Positions 10,568 to 19,338 of a stretch of 64,000 nt of DNA are shown piece by piece (position 1 is the first letter of the stretch; each line of letters begins with the position of its first letter). The stretch lies in the NCBI RefSeq assembly GCF_036311985.1, contig NZ_JAZDCJ010000013.1; one strand, given 5' to 3'. A program made the position numbers and the translations under genes. The notes beneath the pieces are model-generated. The model did not search any database. It was not told where the DNA came from and was given only the letters and a program-made list of their open reading frames with translations. Source of the stretch: JAZDCJ01 sp036311985. Its GTDB lineage: Bacteria > Actinomycetota > Actinomycetes > Actinomycetales > Micrococcaceae.

Positions 10568-11899
10568 TCAGCCCGCCGTCCCTCCCGCGGCCTCCTGCAG
10601 TTCGCGGGCCGCGGCTTCCTCCGCCCGGGCGATCCGCTCCACGAGGTCCGCCATGCGTGCGAACAGCCCGGAGCGCTCCTCCACGTCGACGTCCGGGTCC
10701 ACGAGCTCGGACAGCTCCTCCCACATCGGGGCGAGGTCCCGATAGCGTCCGGCGACGGGTCCGAGCGCTTCCAGCCCCGGCCTGACGGCGGCCTCCTCCA
10801 GGAAGTCCGCATACAGGCCGCGCAGTCCGCCCGCGCCGCAGAAGCGGTCCGAATCGAAGAAGCCGGCGAGCTGGGCGAGCCCGCCGCGCAGCCTCTCCTC
10901 CTCGGCGAACAGGGCCGTCCACCCGCGCTTCGTGGTGGTATCTCGCAGCTTGCCCGCCCACGTGTCCAGTCCCGCGACGCCGAAGTTCTTCGCGAAGTGC
11001 GCCGGAAGGCCCGGCAGTTCGGCGGCGCCCAACATGCGGGCCGCGGTGTGGGCGGCGGCCTCGCGGACGGCGGCCCGGAGGTGCTTCGCTCCCGGCGACA
11101 CGGGCTCGGGCACCCACGCCTGCCAGTGGCGGTCCTTCTTGCGCATCGCGCGCGCGTCGGCGAGCTCGGTGGCGTCCAGGACGCGCAGGCTGCCGGAGCC
11201 GTCGTCGACCAGGAAGCCGTCCTCCTCCCCCACGACGACGACGTCGACCGACTCGCTCTCCGCCGGATCGCCCCCGTCCTCGATCCACGGCAGCGCGCCC
11301 TCGAGCACGCGCACGACGACGGCGCGGCCCGCATCGAGCCCGGCCTCCAAGTGGTCCAGGGCCTGCTTGCGGCTCGCCGTGTGGGTCTCGCGGACCGGCA
11401 CGCCGAGGCGGGCGAAGAGCGTCGGGGCGAACGGCTCCGGGTGCGCGCGGGTGACGACCGTGGCCGTCGTCGTCTGCTCGTATTCGAAGGTGAAGACCAT
11501 AAAGCCGATTCCGCCCGAGAGCCCGGACAGCATCGCCTCGCTGAACGGGGCGCCCGTGTGCGGGTCCGTCACCCCGGCCTGGGTGAGCACGCGGTGCCAG
11601 AGGCCCGATTCGTACTGGACCACGTTGTCCGGGGCCGGGTATTCCGGCAGCTCCTCTTCCCCGGGGACGCCGGGTCCGGCGCCGTCGGACGAGGTGCCGC
11701 CCGGGGTCCGCCCCCGGACTCCCTGGTCCCCGGCCGTGCGCTGGCCGCCGCGGCCGCCGCCCTGGCCGACGGCCGCTGCGGGACGGCCTCCGCGCTCCGG
11801 CTTCCCGGCGAGGAGGGCGTTACGGGCCTGGGTGTAGCTCTCCCCGGTGCGCTCCATGCGCTCGCGGGCGAGCTTCTTCAGCTGCTTCGGCTGGGCCAT
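10568..11899 (-). CDS. BtrH N-terminal / DUF4872-like protein
   Basis: A 443-residue cytoplasmic protein. Residues 1-35 are a basic helix (QPKQLKKLARERMERTG), 36-85 a Gly/Pro-rich linker. The remainder resembles the cysteine-protease-like fold of butirosin BtrH N-terminal domains (LSGGIGFMVFTFEY, SRKQALDHLEAGLDAGRAVVVRV, VVGEEDGFLVDD) followed by a helical DUF4872-like C-terminus. In butirosin synthesis such a protein is an acyltransferase; the substrate here is unknown. It starts six bases after the guaB stop and is probably cotranscribed with it. Confidence 0.7.
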   Translation of the reverse strand: MAQPKQLKKLARERMERTGESYTQARNALLAGKPERGGRPAAAVGQGGGRGGQRTAGDQGVRGRTPGGTSSDGAGPGVPGEEELPEYPAPDNVVQYESGLWHRVLTQAGVTDPHTGAPFSEAMLSGLSGGIGFMVFTFEYEQTTTATVVTRAHPEPFAPTLFARLGVPVRETHTASRKQALDHLEAGLDAGRAVVVRVLEGALPWIEDGGDPAESESVDVVVVGEEDGFLVDDGSGSLRVLDATELADARAMRKKDRHWQAWVPEPVSPGAKHLRAAVREAAAHTAARMLGAAELPGLPAHFAKNFGVAGLDTWAGKLRDTTTKRGWTALFAEEERLRGGLAQLAGFFDSDRFCGAGGLRGLYADFLEEAAVRPGLEALGPVAGRYRDLAPMWEELSELVDPDVDVEERSGLFARMADLVERIARAEEAAARELQEAAGGTAG

Positions 11900-11905
11900 G
11901 GAGTG

Positions 11906-13411
11906 CTACCGCGACCGGTAGTTCGGGGCCTCGACGGTCATCATGATGTCGTGCGGGTGGGACTCTTTGAGCCCGGCCGCGGTGATGCGGACGAACTTGC
12001 CCTTCGCCTTGAGCTCGGCGATGTCGCGCCCGCCGACGTAGAACATGGTCTGGCGAAGGCCGCCGACGAGCTGGTGGGCGACGGCGGAGAGCGGGCCGCG
12101 GTACGGGACCTGGCCCTCGATGCCCTCGGGGATCAGCTTCTCGTCGCTCGGCACGTCCGCCTGGAAGTAGCGGTCCTTGGAGTAGGACGTGTTCTTGCCG
12201 CGCGTCTGCATGGCGCCGAGGGAGCCCATGCCACGGTAGGCCTTGAACTGCTTGCCGTTCATGAAGACCAGGTCGCCCGGGGACTCCGCGGTTCCGGCCA
12301 GCAGGGAGCCGAGCATCACGGAGTCGGCGCCGGCGACGAGGGCCTTGCCGATGTCGCCGGAGTGCTGCAGGCCGCCATCGGCGATGAGCGGCACGCCCGC
12401 GGGGATCGCGGCCTTGGCCGACTCGTAGATCGCGGTGACCTGCGGGACGCCCACGCCGGCGACGATGCGGGTGGTGCAGATGGAGCCCGGGCCCACGCCG
12501 ACCTTGATGGCGTCGGCGCCCGCGTCGACGAGCGCCTGGGCGCCCTCGCGGGTCGCCGCCTGCCCGCCGATGATGTCGACGTGCGCCGAGGCGGAGTCCT
12601 TCTTCAGGCGCGCGATCATGTCCAGGACGCCCTGGCTGTGGCCGTTCGCGGTGTCCACGACGAGGACGTCGACGCCGGCATCCACGAGCGCCATCGCGCG
12701 GTCGTAGCCCTCGCCGAAGAAGCCCACGGCGGCGCCGACGCGGAGGCGGCCCTCGTCGTCCTTGGTGGCCAGCGGGTACTGCTCCGCCTTGTCGAAGTCC
12801 TTGACGGTGATGAGGCCCTGCAGGATCCCGGCGTCGTCGACGAGCGGGAGCTTCTCGATGCGGTGCTTGCCGAGCAGATCGATGACCTCCTCGCGGGAGA
12901 CGCCGACCCGGGCGGTGACGAGCGGCATCGGGGTCATCTTCTCGTAGACCTTGGTGGTCAGGAACTCCTCGCGCGGCACGAACCGGGTGTCGCGGTTCGT
13001 GATGATGCCGAGCAGCTTGCGGTCCTCGTCCACGACGGGCAGCCCGGAGACGCGGTAGTGGCCGCAGAGGTCGTCGAGGTCCCGGAGGCTCGCGTCCGGG
13101 GCGATCGTCACGGGATCGGTGATCATCCCGGACTCGCTGCGCTTGACCTGGTCCACCTGGCGGGCCTGCTCGTCGATGGACAGGTTGCGGTGGATGATGC
13201 CGATGCCGCCCTGGCGCGCGAGCGCGATCGCCATGCCGGCCTCGGTGACGGTGTCCATGGCGGCGGAGAGCAGCGGGATGTTGATGTTGATGCGCTTGGT
13301 CAGGCGCGTCGTCGTGTCCGCCTCGGAAGGGATCACGTCCGTCGGGCCGGGCAGCAGGAGCACGTCGTCGTAGGTGAGGCCTTCGAAGGCAAAGGGATTG
13401 AACTCGGACAC
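11906..13411 (-). CDS. guaB: IMP dehydrogenase
   Basis: Oxidises IMP to XMP with NAD, the first committed guanine step. The 501-residue protein has the TIM barrel split by two CBS domains (about residues 95-215), catalytic Cys312 in GPGSICTTR, the ADGGLQHSGDI phosphate loop, and the flap motif YRGMGSLGAM. The GTG start at 13411 follows AAAGG by eight bases; an in-frame GTG 18 bases upstream is a weaker option. It leads the guaB, BtrH-like, guaB3, glpD, PTS IIA row. Confidence 0.97.
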   Translation of the reverse strand: MSEFNPFAFEGLTYDDVLLLPGPTDVIPSEADTTTRLTKRININIPLLSAAMDTVTEAGMAIALARQGGIGIIHRNLSIDEQARQVDQVKRSESGMITDPVTIAPDASLRDLDDLCGHYRVSGLPVVDEDRKLLGIITNRDTRFVPREEFLTTKVYEKMTPMPLVTARVGVSREEVIDLLGKHRIEKLPLVDDAGILQGLITVKDFDKAEQYPLATKDDEGRLRVGAAVGFFGEGYDRAMALVDAGVDVLVVDTANGHSQGVLDMIARLKKDSASAHVDIIGGQAATREGAQALVDAGADAIKVGVGPGSICTTRIVAGVGVPQVTAIYESAKAAIPAGVPLIADGGLQHSGDIGKALVAGADSVMLGSLLAGTAESPGDLVFMNGKQFKAYRGMGSLGAMQTRGKNTSYSKDRYFQADVPSDEKLIPEGIEGQVPYRGPLSAVAHQLVGGLRQTMFYVGGRDIAELKAKGKFVRITAAGLKESHPHDIMMTVEAPNYRSR

Positions 13412-13508
13412 GGGGGGCCTTTCGCACACGGGGAGGAGTGACTACATCCTAGAACGCCCGCGCCGCGAACCCCATTCCGCGCCGGCGATGTGGGGAACGC
13501 GACAGCCC

Positions 13509-15629
13509 CTACCAGTCCAGCGCCTCCTTGAGCCGGCGCTCGAACACCGGGGCCGTCGTCGCGACGAACGTCTTGGTCAGGTGCGACTCGTCCATGTAGG
13601 CCAGGACGTTGCCGATGACGGGAGCGCACGTCCCGTCGACGCAGAGCTGGTCGGTCATGTCGAAGAAGGAGAGCTCGTCGGGCAGCTGCCCGTGGTCGAC
13701 CTGCGACTCGAGCTCGTCGAGCGGGTTCACCGGGGCCATGAGCTCGTCGGTGCCGTGGGCGCAGGCCTCGGCGTCGGGGCCCTTCATGTCCACGCACTCG
13801 GGGACGTTGAACGTGAAGCGCGGGGTGTCGCGCATGCCGACGACCTGGATCCCCGCGTCGAGGAACGGGGCGACGCCCTCGAGATAGCCGGGGACGATCC
13901 GCTCGTTGTCCGCGGGCACGGAACCCTCCTCGCCGTTGCCGTGGTGGGCGGTCAGCGAGGCGACGGTGAGCACGGCGTCCGGGCGGTGGTCCAGGACGTA
14001 CTGCGTGGCCGCGGCGTTGAAGTCGTTGCATTCGGCCTCCCGCTCCCCGCTCCCGGCGCCGAAGCGGCATGCGGGGCGCGTGACCAGGATCCAGGCCCAG
14101 TCGTTCTGGGCGGCGATCTCGTTCAGCGCCGTGGTCCAATGCTGGGCGTGCGAGTCCCCGACGACCATGACGGTCTTGGACGCGGTGGCCGGGTCGCCGG
14201 CGCTCTGGCAGTACTCCATCCGCGGGTCGGTGAGCGCGTACTCCCCCGTGCAGTCCCCTCCGAAGTTGGCCCACTGCTCGTTCATCTTGTTGGGCAGCGG
14301 CAGCACGACGGCGTCGGGGTCCGGCGCCTCCTCGTAGTCGCCGGCGAGCACGAGCGCCCCGGGGTTGTCCTGCGGGGTCTGCTCCTGGACCTTCTGCTCG
14401 AACGCGTCGACGCGCGTCTGCCAACCGGTGAGCGGCATGGCGACGAGCCCGATCATGACGGCGATGACGAGGCCCAGCCGGCGGCGGCGCTGGGTGGGCC
14501 AGCGCCAGGCGTGGAACGGGGTCTCGATGGCGCGGGTCGTGGCCCACGCGAGGGCGAGGGAGAGCGCGATGACGGCGGTGCCGCCGAGCGGGCCGGCCTC
14601 CTTGCGTCCGTCGACCGTGAGGTAGATGACGAGGATGGGCCAGTGCCACAGGTACAGGGCGTAGGAGATGTCGCCGAGGCGCGTGAGCGGGGCGGCGGAG
14701 AGCAGGCGGTCTACGCCGAAGCGGTGGCCCGTGGCGCCGGCGGAGATGATGAGCGCGGCGGCAAGCGTGGGCCACAACGCGATGTAGCCGGGGAACACGG
14801 CCTGGACGTTGAGCACGATCCCGCACGCGAGCATGGCCGCGAGGCCCATCCACCCCATCACGACGCGGACGGCCTGCGGGAGCCGCGAGGCCCAAGGCAG
14901 GACGACGACGAGCAGGGAGCCGAGCGCGAACTCCCACAACCGGGCGCGGGTGTCGAAGTAGGCCAGCGCCTGGTTCGTGTAGGTGACGTGGACGGAGTAG
15001 GCCAGGGACGCGGCGAACACGGCCCCGAAGGCGGCCGCGAGCACGGGGCGGAAGCCGAGCGTCGGCCGCAGGCGGCGCAGGGCGGCCCAGGCCAGCGCGG
15101 CGGCCGCTAGGATCAGCGGCCAGAGGATGAAGACCTGCCCCTGGATGGACAACGACCAGAAGTGCTGCAGGGGGCTCGCGGTGGAGTGGTTGGCGGCGTA
15201 GTAGTCCACCGCCGCGTCGGCGAGGGTCCAGTTCTGGTAGTAGAACAGGCTGGACCACGTCTGCTCTGCGACGTCCTCCCAGCGCGTGCGCGGCAGGAGC
15301 GAGACGGTCGCGGCGAGGACCGCGAGGAGCACGACGATGGCCGCGGGCAGGAGGCCCCGGGCGCGGTTGAGCCAGTAGCCGAGGAGCTTGAGCGGCTTGC
15401 CGGCCTCGACCTTGTAGGTGAAGGAGACCGTGAGCAGGAAGGCCGAGATGAGCAGGAAGACGTCCACGCCGCCGGAGACGCGGCCGAGCCAGACGTGGTA
15501 GACCACGACCATGAGCACCGCGAACGCGCGCAGGCCCTGGACCTCGGGGCGGTAGGCCGGCTTTGCGACGGTCGCGGCGCCGGTGTTCGGCTCCCGCGTG
15601 CGGAGCCGTTCCTGGTGGCCGATGGCCAT
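13509..15629 (-). CDS. Acyltransferase-3 / SGNH fusion (OafA-like)
   Basis: A membrane O-acyltransferase likely to acetylate a cell-surface polysaccharide. It starts at ATG 15629 behind GGGAAG and is 706 residues long; an in-frame start 60 bases upstream has no ribosome site. The N-terminal half carries about ten membrane helices with the family motifs RPEVQGLRAFAVLMVVVYH, QHFWSLSIQGQ and SYALYLWHWP. The C-terminal half is extracytoplasmic with an SGNH block I (VMVVGDSHAQHW) and a late DESHLT motif. It stands alone between groEL and guaB. The acceptor cannot be told from sequence. Confidence 0.92.
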   Translation of the reverse strand: MAIGHQERLRTREPNTGAATVAKPAYRPEVQGLRAFAVLMVVVYHVWLGRVSGGVDVFLLISAFLLTVSFTYKVEAGKPLKLLGYWLNRARGLLPAAIVVLLAVLAATVSLLPRTRWEDVAEQTWSSLFYYQNWTLADAAVDYYAANHSTASPLQHFWSLSIQGQVFILWPLILAAAALAWAALRRLRPTLGFRPVLAAAFGAVFAASLAYSVHVTYTNQALAYFDTRARLWEFALGSLLVVVLPWASRLPQAVRVVMGWMGLAAMLACGIVLNVQAVFPGYIALWPTLAAALIISAGATGHRFGVDRLLSAAPLTRLGDISYALYLWHWPILVIYLTVDGRKEAGPLGGTAVIALSLALAWATTRAIETPFHAWRWPTQRRRRLGLVIAVMIGLVAMPLTGWQTRVDAFEQKVQEQTPQDNPGALVLAGDYEEAPDPDAVVLPLPNKMNEQWANFGGDCTGEYALTDPRMEYCQSAGDPATASKTVMVVGDSHAQHWTTALNEIAAQNDWAWILVTRPACRFGAGSGEREAECNDFNAAATQYVLDHRPDAVLTVASLTAHHGNGEEGSVPADNERIVPGYLEGVAPFLDAGIQVVGMRDTPRFTFNVPECVDMKGPDAEACAHGTDELMAPVNPLDELESQVDHGQLPDELSFFDMTDQLCVDGTCAPVIGNVLAYMDESHLTKTFVATTAPVFERRLKEALDW

Positions 15630-15748
15630 GCTGACTGGTCTTCCCGTAGACGACGAATGGACGGTCGAACCGGCATGCAACCGGCTCAACCGTCCATTCT
15701 ACCAGCCTCCGTTACCAAACGGTGATCTTGGGAGGCTCCGGGCCACTC

Positions 15749-17359
15749 CTAGTGGTTGTGGCCGGCGTGCTCGTCGTCCTCTTCGGGCTTGTCGGAGACC
15801 AGGGTCTCCGTGGTCAGCACGAGGGCCGCGATCGAGGCGGCATTGCGCAGCGCCGACCGCGTGACCTTGACCGGGTCGATGATGCCCGCGGCCAGCAGGT
15901 CCTCGTAGACGCCCGTCTTGGCATTGAAGCCGTGGTTGACGTCCGACTCGGCGACCTTGGCGGCCACGACGTAGCCGTCGAAGCCGGCGTTCTGGGCGAT
16001 CCAGCGCAGCGGCTGCACGAGCGCGCGGCGGACGATGCCCACCGCTGCGGCGGCGTCGCCCTCGAGCGCCTGGACGGCCGGATCGGTATCGAGCGCGGAC
16101 AGGGCGTCCACGAGGGCGGTGCCGCCGCCGGCGACGATGCCCTCCTCGAGCGCGGCACGCGTCGCGGACACGGCGTCCTCGATGCGGTGCTTGCGCTCCT
16201 TGAGCTCGACCTCGGTCGCGGCACCGACCTTGATGACTCCGACGCCGCCGGAGAGCTTGGCGAGGCGCTCCTGCAGCTTCTCGCGGTCCCAGTCGGAGTC
16301 CGTGTTGGCGGACTCGGCCTTGAGCTGCGCGACACGGTCGGAGACGTCCTCGGCGGAGCCGTTGCCGTCCACGATCGTGGTGTTGTCCTTGGTCACGGTG
16401 ATCCGGCGGGCGGAACCGAGCACCTCGGTGCCGACCTGGTCCAGCTTCAGGCCGAGGTCCGGGGAGACCACCTGGGCGCCGGTCAGGATCGCGATGTCCT
16501 GCATCATGGCCTTGCGGCGGTCGCCGAAGCCCGGGGCCTTCACGGCCACGACGTTCAGCGTGCCGCGCAGCTTGTTCACGACCAGGGTGGACAGGGCCTC
16601 GCCCTCGATGTCCTCCGCGATGATGAACAGCGGCTTCCCGGCCTGCAGCACCTTCTCCAGGAGCGGCAGGAACTCGGCCACCGTGGAGATCTTGCCGGAG
16701 TTGATCAGGATGACGGCGTCCTCGAGGACGGCCTCCTGGCGCTCCGGGTCGGTGACGAAGTGCGGGGACAGGTAGCCCTTGTCGAACTGCATGCCCTCGG
16801 TGATGGCCAGCTCGGTCTGCGTCGTGTTCGATTCCTCGATCGTGATGACACCCTCGGTGCCGACCTTGCCGAACGCCTCGGCCAGCAGTTCGCCGATCTC
16901 GTCGTTCTGGGCGGAGATCGCGGCGACGTTCGCGACGTCGCTGCCCTCGACGGGACGGGCGATCTCGGCCAGGCGGGCCGCGACGGCCTCGACGGAGGCC
17001 TCGATGCCGCGCTTGATCTCGCCCGGGGCCGCGCCGGCGGCCACATTGCGGAGGCCTTCCTTGACGAGGGCCTGGGCCAGGACGGTGGCGGTCGTGGTGC
17101 CGTCGCCGGCGACGTCGTTGGTCTTGGTGGCGACTTCCTTGGCCAGCTGCGCGCCGAGGTTCTCGTAGGCGTCCTCGAGCTCGATCTCGCGGGCGATCGT
17201 CACGCCGTCGTTGGTGATGGTCGGCGCGCCCCACTTCTTGTCCAGGACCACGTTGCGGCCGCGGGGGCCGAGGGTGACCTTGACGGTGTTGGCGAGCTTG
17301 TCGATGCCGGCCTCGAGCGCCTTGCGGGCGTCGTCGTTGAAAATAAGCTGCTTTGCCAT
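15749..17359 (-). CDS. groL: 60-kDa chaperonin GroEL, His-rich-tail type
   Basis: A full-length chaperonin of 536 residues. It has the ATP site motifs GDGTTTATVLAQAL and the class signature AALEEGIVAGGGTAL. The tail is DDEHAGHNH rather than Gly-Gly-Met repeats, which is the pattern of actinobacterial GroEL1, the copy next to groES; a second groEL elsewhere in the genome is likely (inference). ATG at 17359 follows AAGGAG by eight bases. It lies 61 bases after groES with a perfect hairpin between them, and shares the groES promoter with its two CIRCE operators. Confidence 0.97.
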   Translation of the reverse strand: MAKQLIFNDDARKALEAGIDKLANTVKVTLGPRGRNVVLDKKWGAPTITNDGVTIAREIELEDAYENLGAQLAKEVATKTNDVAGDGTTTATVLAQALVKEGLRNVAAGAAPGEIKRGIEASVEAVAARLAEIARPVEGSDVANVAAISAQNDEIGELLAEAFGKVGTEGVITIEESNTTQTELAITEGMQFDKGYLSPHFVTDPERQEAVLEDAVILINSGKISTVAEFLPLLEKVLQAGKPLFIIAEDIEGEALSTLVVNKLRGTLNVVAVKAPGFGDRRKAMMQDIAILTGAQVVSPDLGLKLDQVGTEVLGSARRITVTKDNTTIVDGNGSAEDVSDRVAQLKAESANTDSDWDREKLQERLAKLSGGVGVIKVGAATEVELKERKHRIEDAVSATRAALEEGIVAGGGTALVDALSALDTDPAVQALEGDAAAAVGIVRRALVQPLRWIAQNAGFDGYVVAAKVAESDVNHGFNAKTGVYEDLLAAGIIDPVKVTRSALRNAASIAALVLTTETLVSDKPEEDDEHAGHNH

Positions 17360-17381
17360 GCTCAAACTCCTTGCTGACTGC

Positions 17382-17411
17382 GTGAAGCCCCGGCCGGGGC
17401 CGGGGCTTCAC
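17382..17411 (-). promoter_or_regulatory. groES-groEL intercistronic hairpin
   Basis: A perfect 14-bp inverted repeat, GTGAAGCCCCGGCC, two central bases, then its complement. It fills half of the 61-base gap between groES and groEL. It could be a partial terminator, an mRNA-processing site or a stability element that sets the GroES:GroEL ratio; the sequence shows only the structure. Confidence 0.75.
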
Positions 17412-17420
17412 ACGGGGAAA

Positions 17421-17717
17421 CTACTTGACGACGATGGCCAGCACGTCGCGGGCGGAGAGCACCAGGTACTCGGTGCCGCCGACCTTGACCTCGGTTCCGC
17501 CGTACTTGGAGTAGATGACGACGTCGCCCTCGGCGACGTCGACCGGCACGCGGTTGCCGTTGTCGTCGACGCGGCCGGGGCCCACGGCCACGACCTTGCC
17601 CTCCTGGGGCTTCTCCTTGGCGGTGTCGGGAATGACCAGTCCGGATGCGGTGGTCTGTTCGGCCTCGAGCGGCTGAACGACAATACGATCCTCGAGGGGC
17701 TTGATGGAGACCGACAT
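17421..17717 (-). CDS. groS: 10-kDa co-chaperonin GroES
   Basis: Heptameric lid of the GroEL chamber. The 98-residue protein has the conserved opening IKPLEDRIVVQPLEAEQTTASGL with its mobile loop, the roof hairpin GPGRVDDNG and the closing YLVLSARDVLAIV. ATG at 17717 is preceded by AGGAG. It is the first gene of the heat-shock operon; the promoter and operators lie 95-170 bases upstream. Confidence 0.98.
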   Translation of the reverse strand: MSVSIKPLEDRIVVQPLEAEQTTASGLVIPDTAKEKPQEGKVVAVGPGRVDDNGNRVPVDVAEGDVVIYSKYGGTEVKVGGTEYLVLSARDVLAIVVK

Positions 17718-17812
17718 GCGGCTCGCTCCTTTGCATGAGTTACCAATGGATAAGGGGGCCGTTGGGTTGGACCAACCGTCGTCGCGGTGCCAGCTGGCAA
17801 GTACCTCAGGCT

Positions 17813-17839
17813 TTAGCACCCGGACGGGCCGAGTGCTAA
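17813..17839 (-). promoter_or_regulatory. CIRCE operator 1 (HrcA site)
   Basis: TTAGCACCC - nine bases - GAGTGCTAA, one mismatch from the CIRCE consensus. It covers the expected transcription start of the groES promoter, so HrcA bound here would block initiation. Confidence 0.92.
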
Positions 17840-17844
17840 TGAAG

Positions 17845-17873
17845 ACTCTATGAGCTGGCTGGCACTCGGTCAA
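17845..17873 (-). promoter_or_regulatory. groES promoter
   Basis: On the minus strand TTGACC (17873-17868), a 17-base spacer, then TAGAGT (17850-17845), a good vegetative sigma match. The -35 box lies inside CIRCE operator 2 and the predicted start inside operator 1. Confidence 0.75.
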
Positions 17874-17885
17874 GGCGAGTGCCAA
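17859..17885 (-). promoter_or_regulatory. CIRCE operator 2 (HrcA site, degenerate)
   Basis: CTGGCACTC - nine bases - GAGTGCCAA. Both arms pair perfectly, but TTAG is replaced by CTGG, so affinity may be lower than for operator 1. It overlaps the -35 box. Confidence 0.85.
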
Positions 17886-17959
17886 CACGCCGTCGCACGA
17901 AGCATCACGGGCCGCCGTCTCCGCGTTTTCCGAAACGCCTCCGCCACACTGCGGCCATC

Positions 17960-17994
17960 CGACGAATCGCCGTCCAATGGACGACGATTCGTCG
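17960..17994 (-). terminator. Strong hairpin between the groES promoter and the upstream gene
   Basis: CGACGAATCG (17960-17969) pairs with CGATTCGTCG (17985-17994), and the inside continues as CGTCC-AAT-GGACG, giving a near-continuous 15-16-bp stem. It lies 64 bases past the 18058 stop and probably insulates the heat-shock promoter. Confidence 0.7.
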
Positions 17995-18057
17995 ACTTTC
18001 GGAAGTTCGCCGGGCCAGTCCTGCCTGGGTGGGGCGACGCCTGTCGGCGCGGCCCCG

Positions 18058-18549
18058 TCAGCCGCGACGCCGGCGTTGGCGGAACACGCCGTACGCTCCC
18101 GCGCAGATCGCCGCGAGCGAGACGACGACGGCCACAATGAATCCTCCCAGCGGCACCGCGAGCAGTTCACGGGCCAAAGCGCCGTCGATCCCGGAGCCGA
18201 GGTAGTCGATCCCGGCCTGCATCGACGTCCCGGCGACGATTCCCTGCAGGAGGGCAGCGGCCACGAGGCCGAGCGCGGCGATCGTTCCCACGGCCATCCC
18301 GGCGTAGAGCAGCACGCGGAACGCCACTCCGGACGCCCCCACGCTGCTGGGGGACTCGTCCTCGGCGCGCGTCGCCTCGACGGCCTCGGGAAAGCGCCCG
18401 AGCAGGCCGGCGTCCTCGTCCGGTTCCCCGACCCCGACCCCGACCGCAGCGTCGGCCGGCGCACCGGGGGCGGCCCCGCCGTCGTCCTCCGAGGGCAGGG
18501 CGGAAGCCCCTTGAGCGTGCGTCGGCCCCACGGCCGGATCCTGGTCCAC
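18058..18549 (-). CDS. Small membrane protein, unknown function
   Basis: A 163-residue protein, not recognised. The first 75 residues are Gly/Ala/Pro/Asp-rich and probably disordered. Two hydrophobic helices follow, about residues 84-105 (AGMAVGTIAALGLVAAALL) and 130-152 (GGFIVAVVVSLAAICAGAYG), ending in a basic RQRRRRG tail. The GTG start at 18549 is chosen because the 18570 gene ends just upstream; a longer open frame exists. It is the last gene of a four-gene minus-strand row above groES. Confidence 0.6.
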   Translation of the reverse strand: MDQDPAVGPTHAQGASALPSEDDGGAAPGAPADAAVGVGVGEPDEDAGLLGRFPEAVEATRAEDESPSSVGASGVAFRVLLYAGMAVGTIAALGLVAAALLQGIVAGTSMQAGIDYLGSGIDGALARELLAVPLGGFIVAVVVSLAAICAGAYGVFRQRRRRG

Positions 18550-18569
18550 GCTCCCACCGTACCCGCCGT

Positions 18570-18872
18570 CTAGTGCAGCTGCAGGGCGAGGCCGATCTCC
18601 CGGGTCATGGTCCGCCACACGTGGCCGGAGTGCGTCGCCTGCACCTTCATCTCCCCGGACGTGATCCGGCCGATCGCATGGTGCCCCGAGGCGCCCGCGA
18701 CGGACTGCGCTCCGAGGGCCGGAAGCGCACCGGAGGTCGGGCGGGAACGGACCACCACGTTGGGCCGGAAGCCGCCGACCCGTACCTCGAGCGCGGCCAG
18801 GCGGGGCCGGTCTTGGCGCTCACGGCGTCCCGCCCGGCCCCGGGCGGCCGGTGCCGGCTCCGGCGTCGTCAT
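18570..18872 (-). CDS. Short hypothetical protein with FRPNVVVR motif
   Basis: A 100-residue protein, not recognised with confidence. After an Arg/Ala-rich leader of about 35 residues it reads GGFRPNVVVRSRPTSG, a motif reminiscent of LpqN-like and type VII secretion-associated proteins, but it is about half their length. Its ATG at 18872 lies inside the end of the preceding gene, overlapping it by 53 bases, and the start sits on a near-copy of the dispersed TACGACGCCGG motif. Function unknown. Confidence 0.5.
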   Translation of the reverse strand: MTTPEPAPAARGRAGRRERQDRPRLAALEVRVGGFRPNVVVRSRPTSGALPALGAQSVAGASGHHAIGRITSGEMKVQATHSGHVWRTMTREIGLALQLH

Positions 18873-19287
18873 CGCCCGGCGCGTCGACACCCAGCCGGCC
18901 GTGCAGCGCCCCGCCGGGCCGCAGCGCCCGGGACAGCCTGTCCTCCCCCGCCGCCAGACGCCGTCTGGTCTCCTTGACCCACGCGGGCAGCATCAACGAG
19001 GGCAGCCAGAACATGCCCACGATCCCGAGGACCATCGAGGCGAAGAGCACCAAGGCGAAGAGGAGGAACACGAGCGGCGGGGCGTGCTCCATCACGAACC
19101 CCGCTCCCGCGATCGCCAGGAACGCGATTCCCAGGTACAGCGACGCGAGCCCGGGCCAGCCCGGAAACAGGAAGGACTTCAACACGAGCCACGCCTTGTA
19201 CCTTCCCCGGTCGGCCAGGACACCGGCCACCACCAGGACGGTTCCCACCGCCGCCAGCACCGGCGACATCAACTGCCCAGCGTTCAC
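18820..19287 (-). CDS. Four-helix membrane protein, unknown function
   Basis: A 155-residue protein with hydrophobic segments near residues 8-25, 44-64, 70-88 and 80-100 and a charged helix after them (WVKETRRRLAAGEDRLSRAL). The C-terminal 25 residues are Gly/Asp/Pro-rich (GDDDAGAGTGRPGPGG), overlap the next gene and contain a near-copy of the dispersed motif. GTG 19287 is the longest start; ATG 19269 is an alternative. Not recognised. Confidence 0.6.
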   Translation of the reverse strand: MNAGQLMSPVLAAVGTVLVVAGVLADRGRYKAWLVLKSFLFPGWPGLASLYLGIAFLAIAGAGFVMEHAPPLVFLLFALVLFASMVLGIVGMFWLPSLMLPAWVKETRRRLAAGEDRLSRALRPGGALHGRLGVDAPGDDDAGAGTGRPGPGGTP

Positions 19288-19338
19288 TTCCCGACTCCGT
19301 CCATCGTCTCCACCCGTCCGCGGGCCCTGCGTTCCACG

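Noticed and set aside
9077..13441. 1,454-codon open frame on the plus strand
   Set aside because: Antisense shadow of glpD, guaB3, BtrH-like and guaB; Arg/Gly/Asp-rich composition typical of high-GC shadow frames. Similar long frames at 468-4193 and 28933-33246 were rejected for the same reason.
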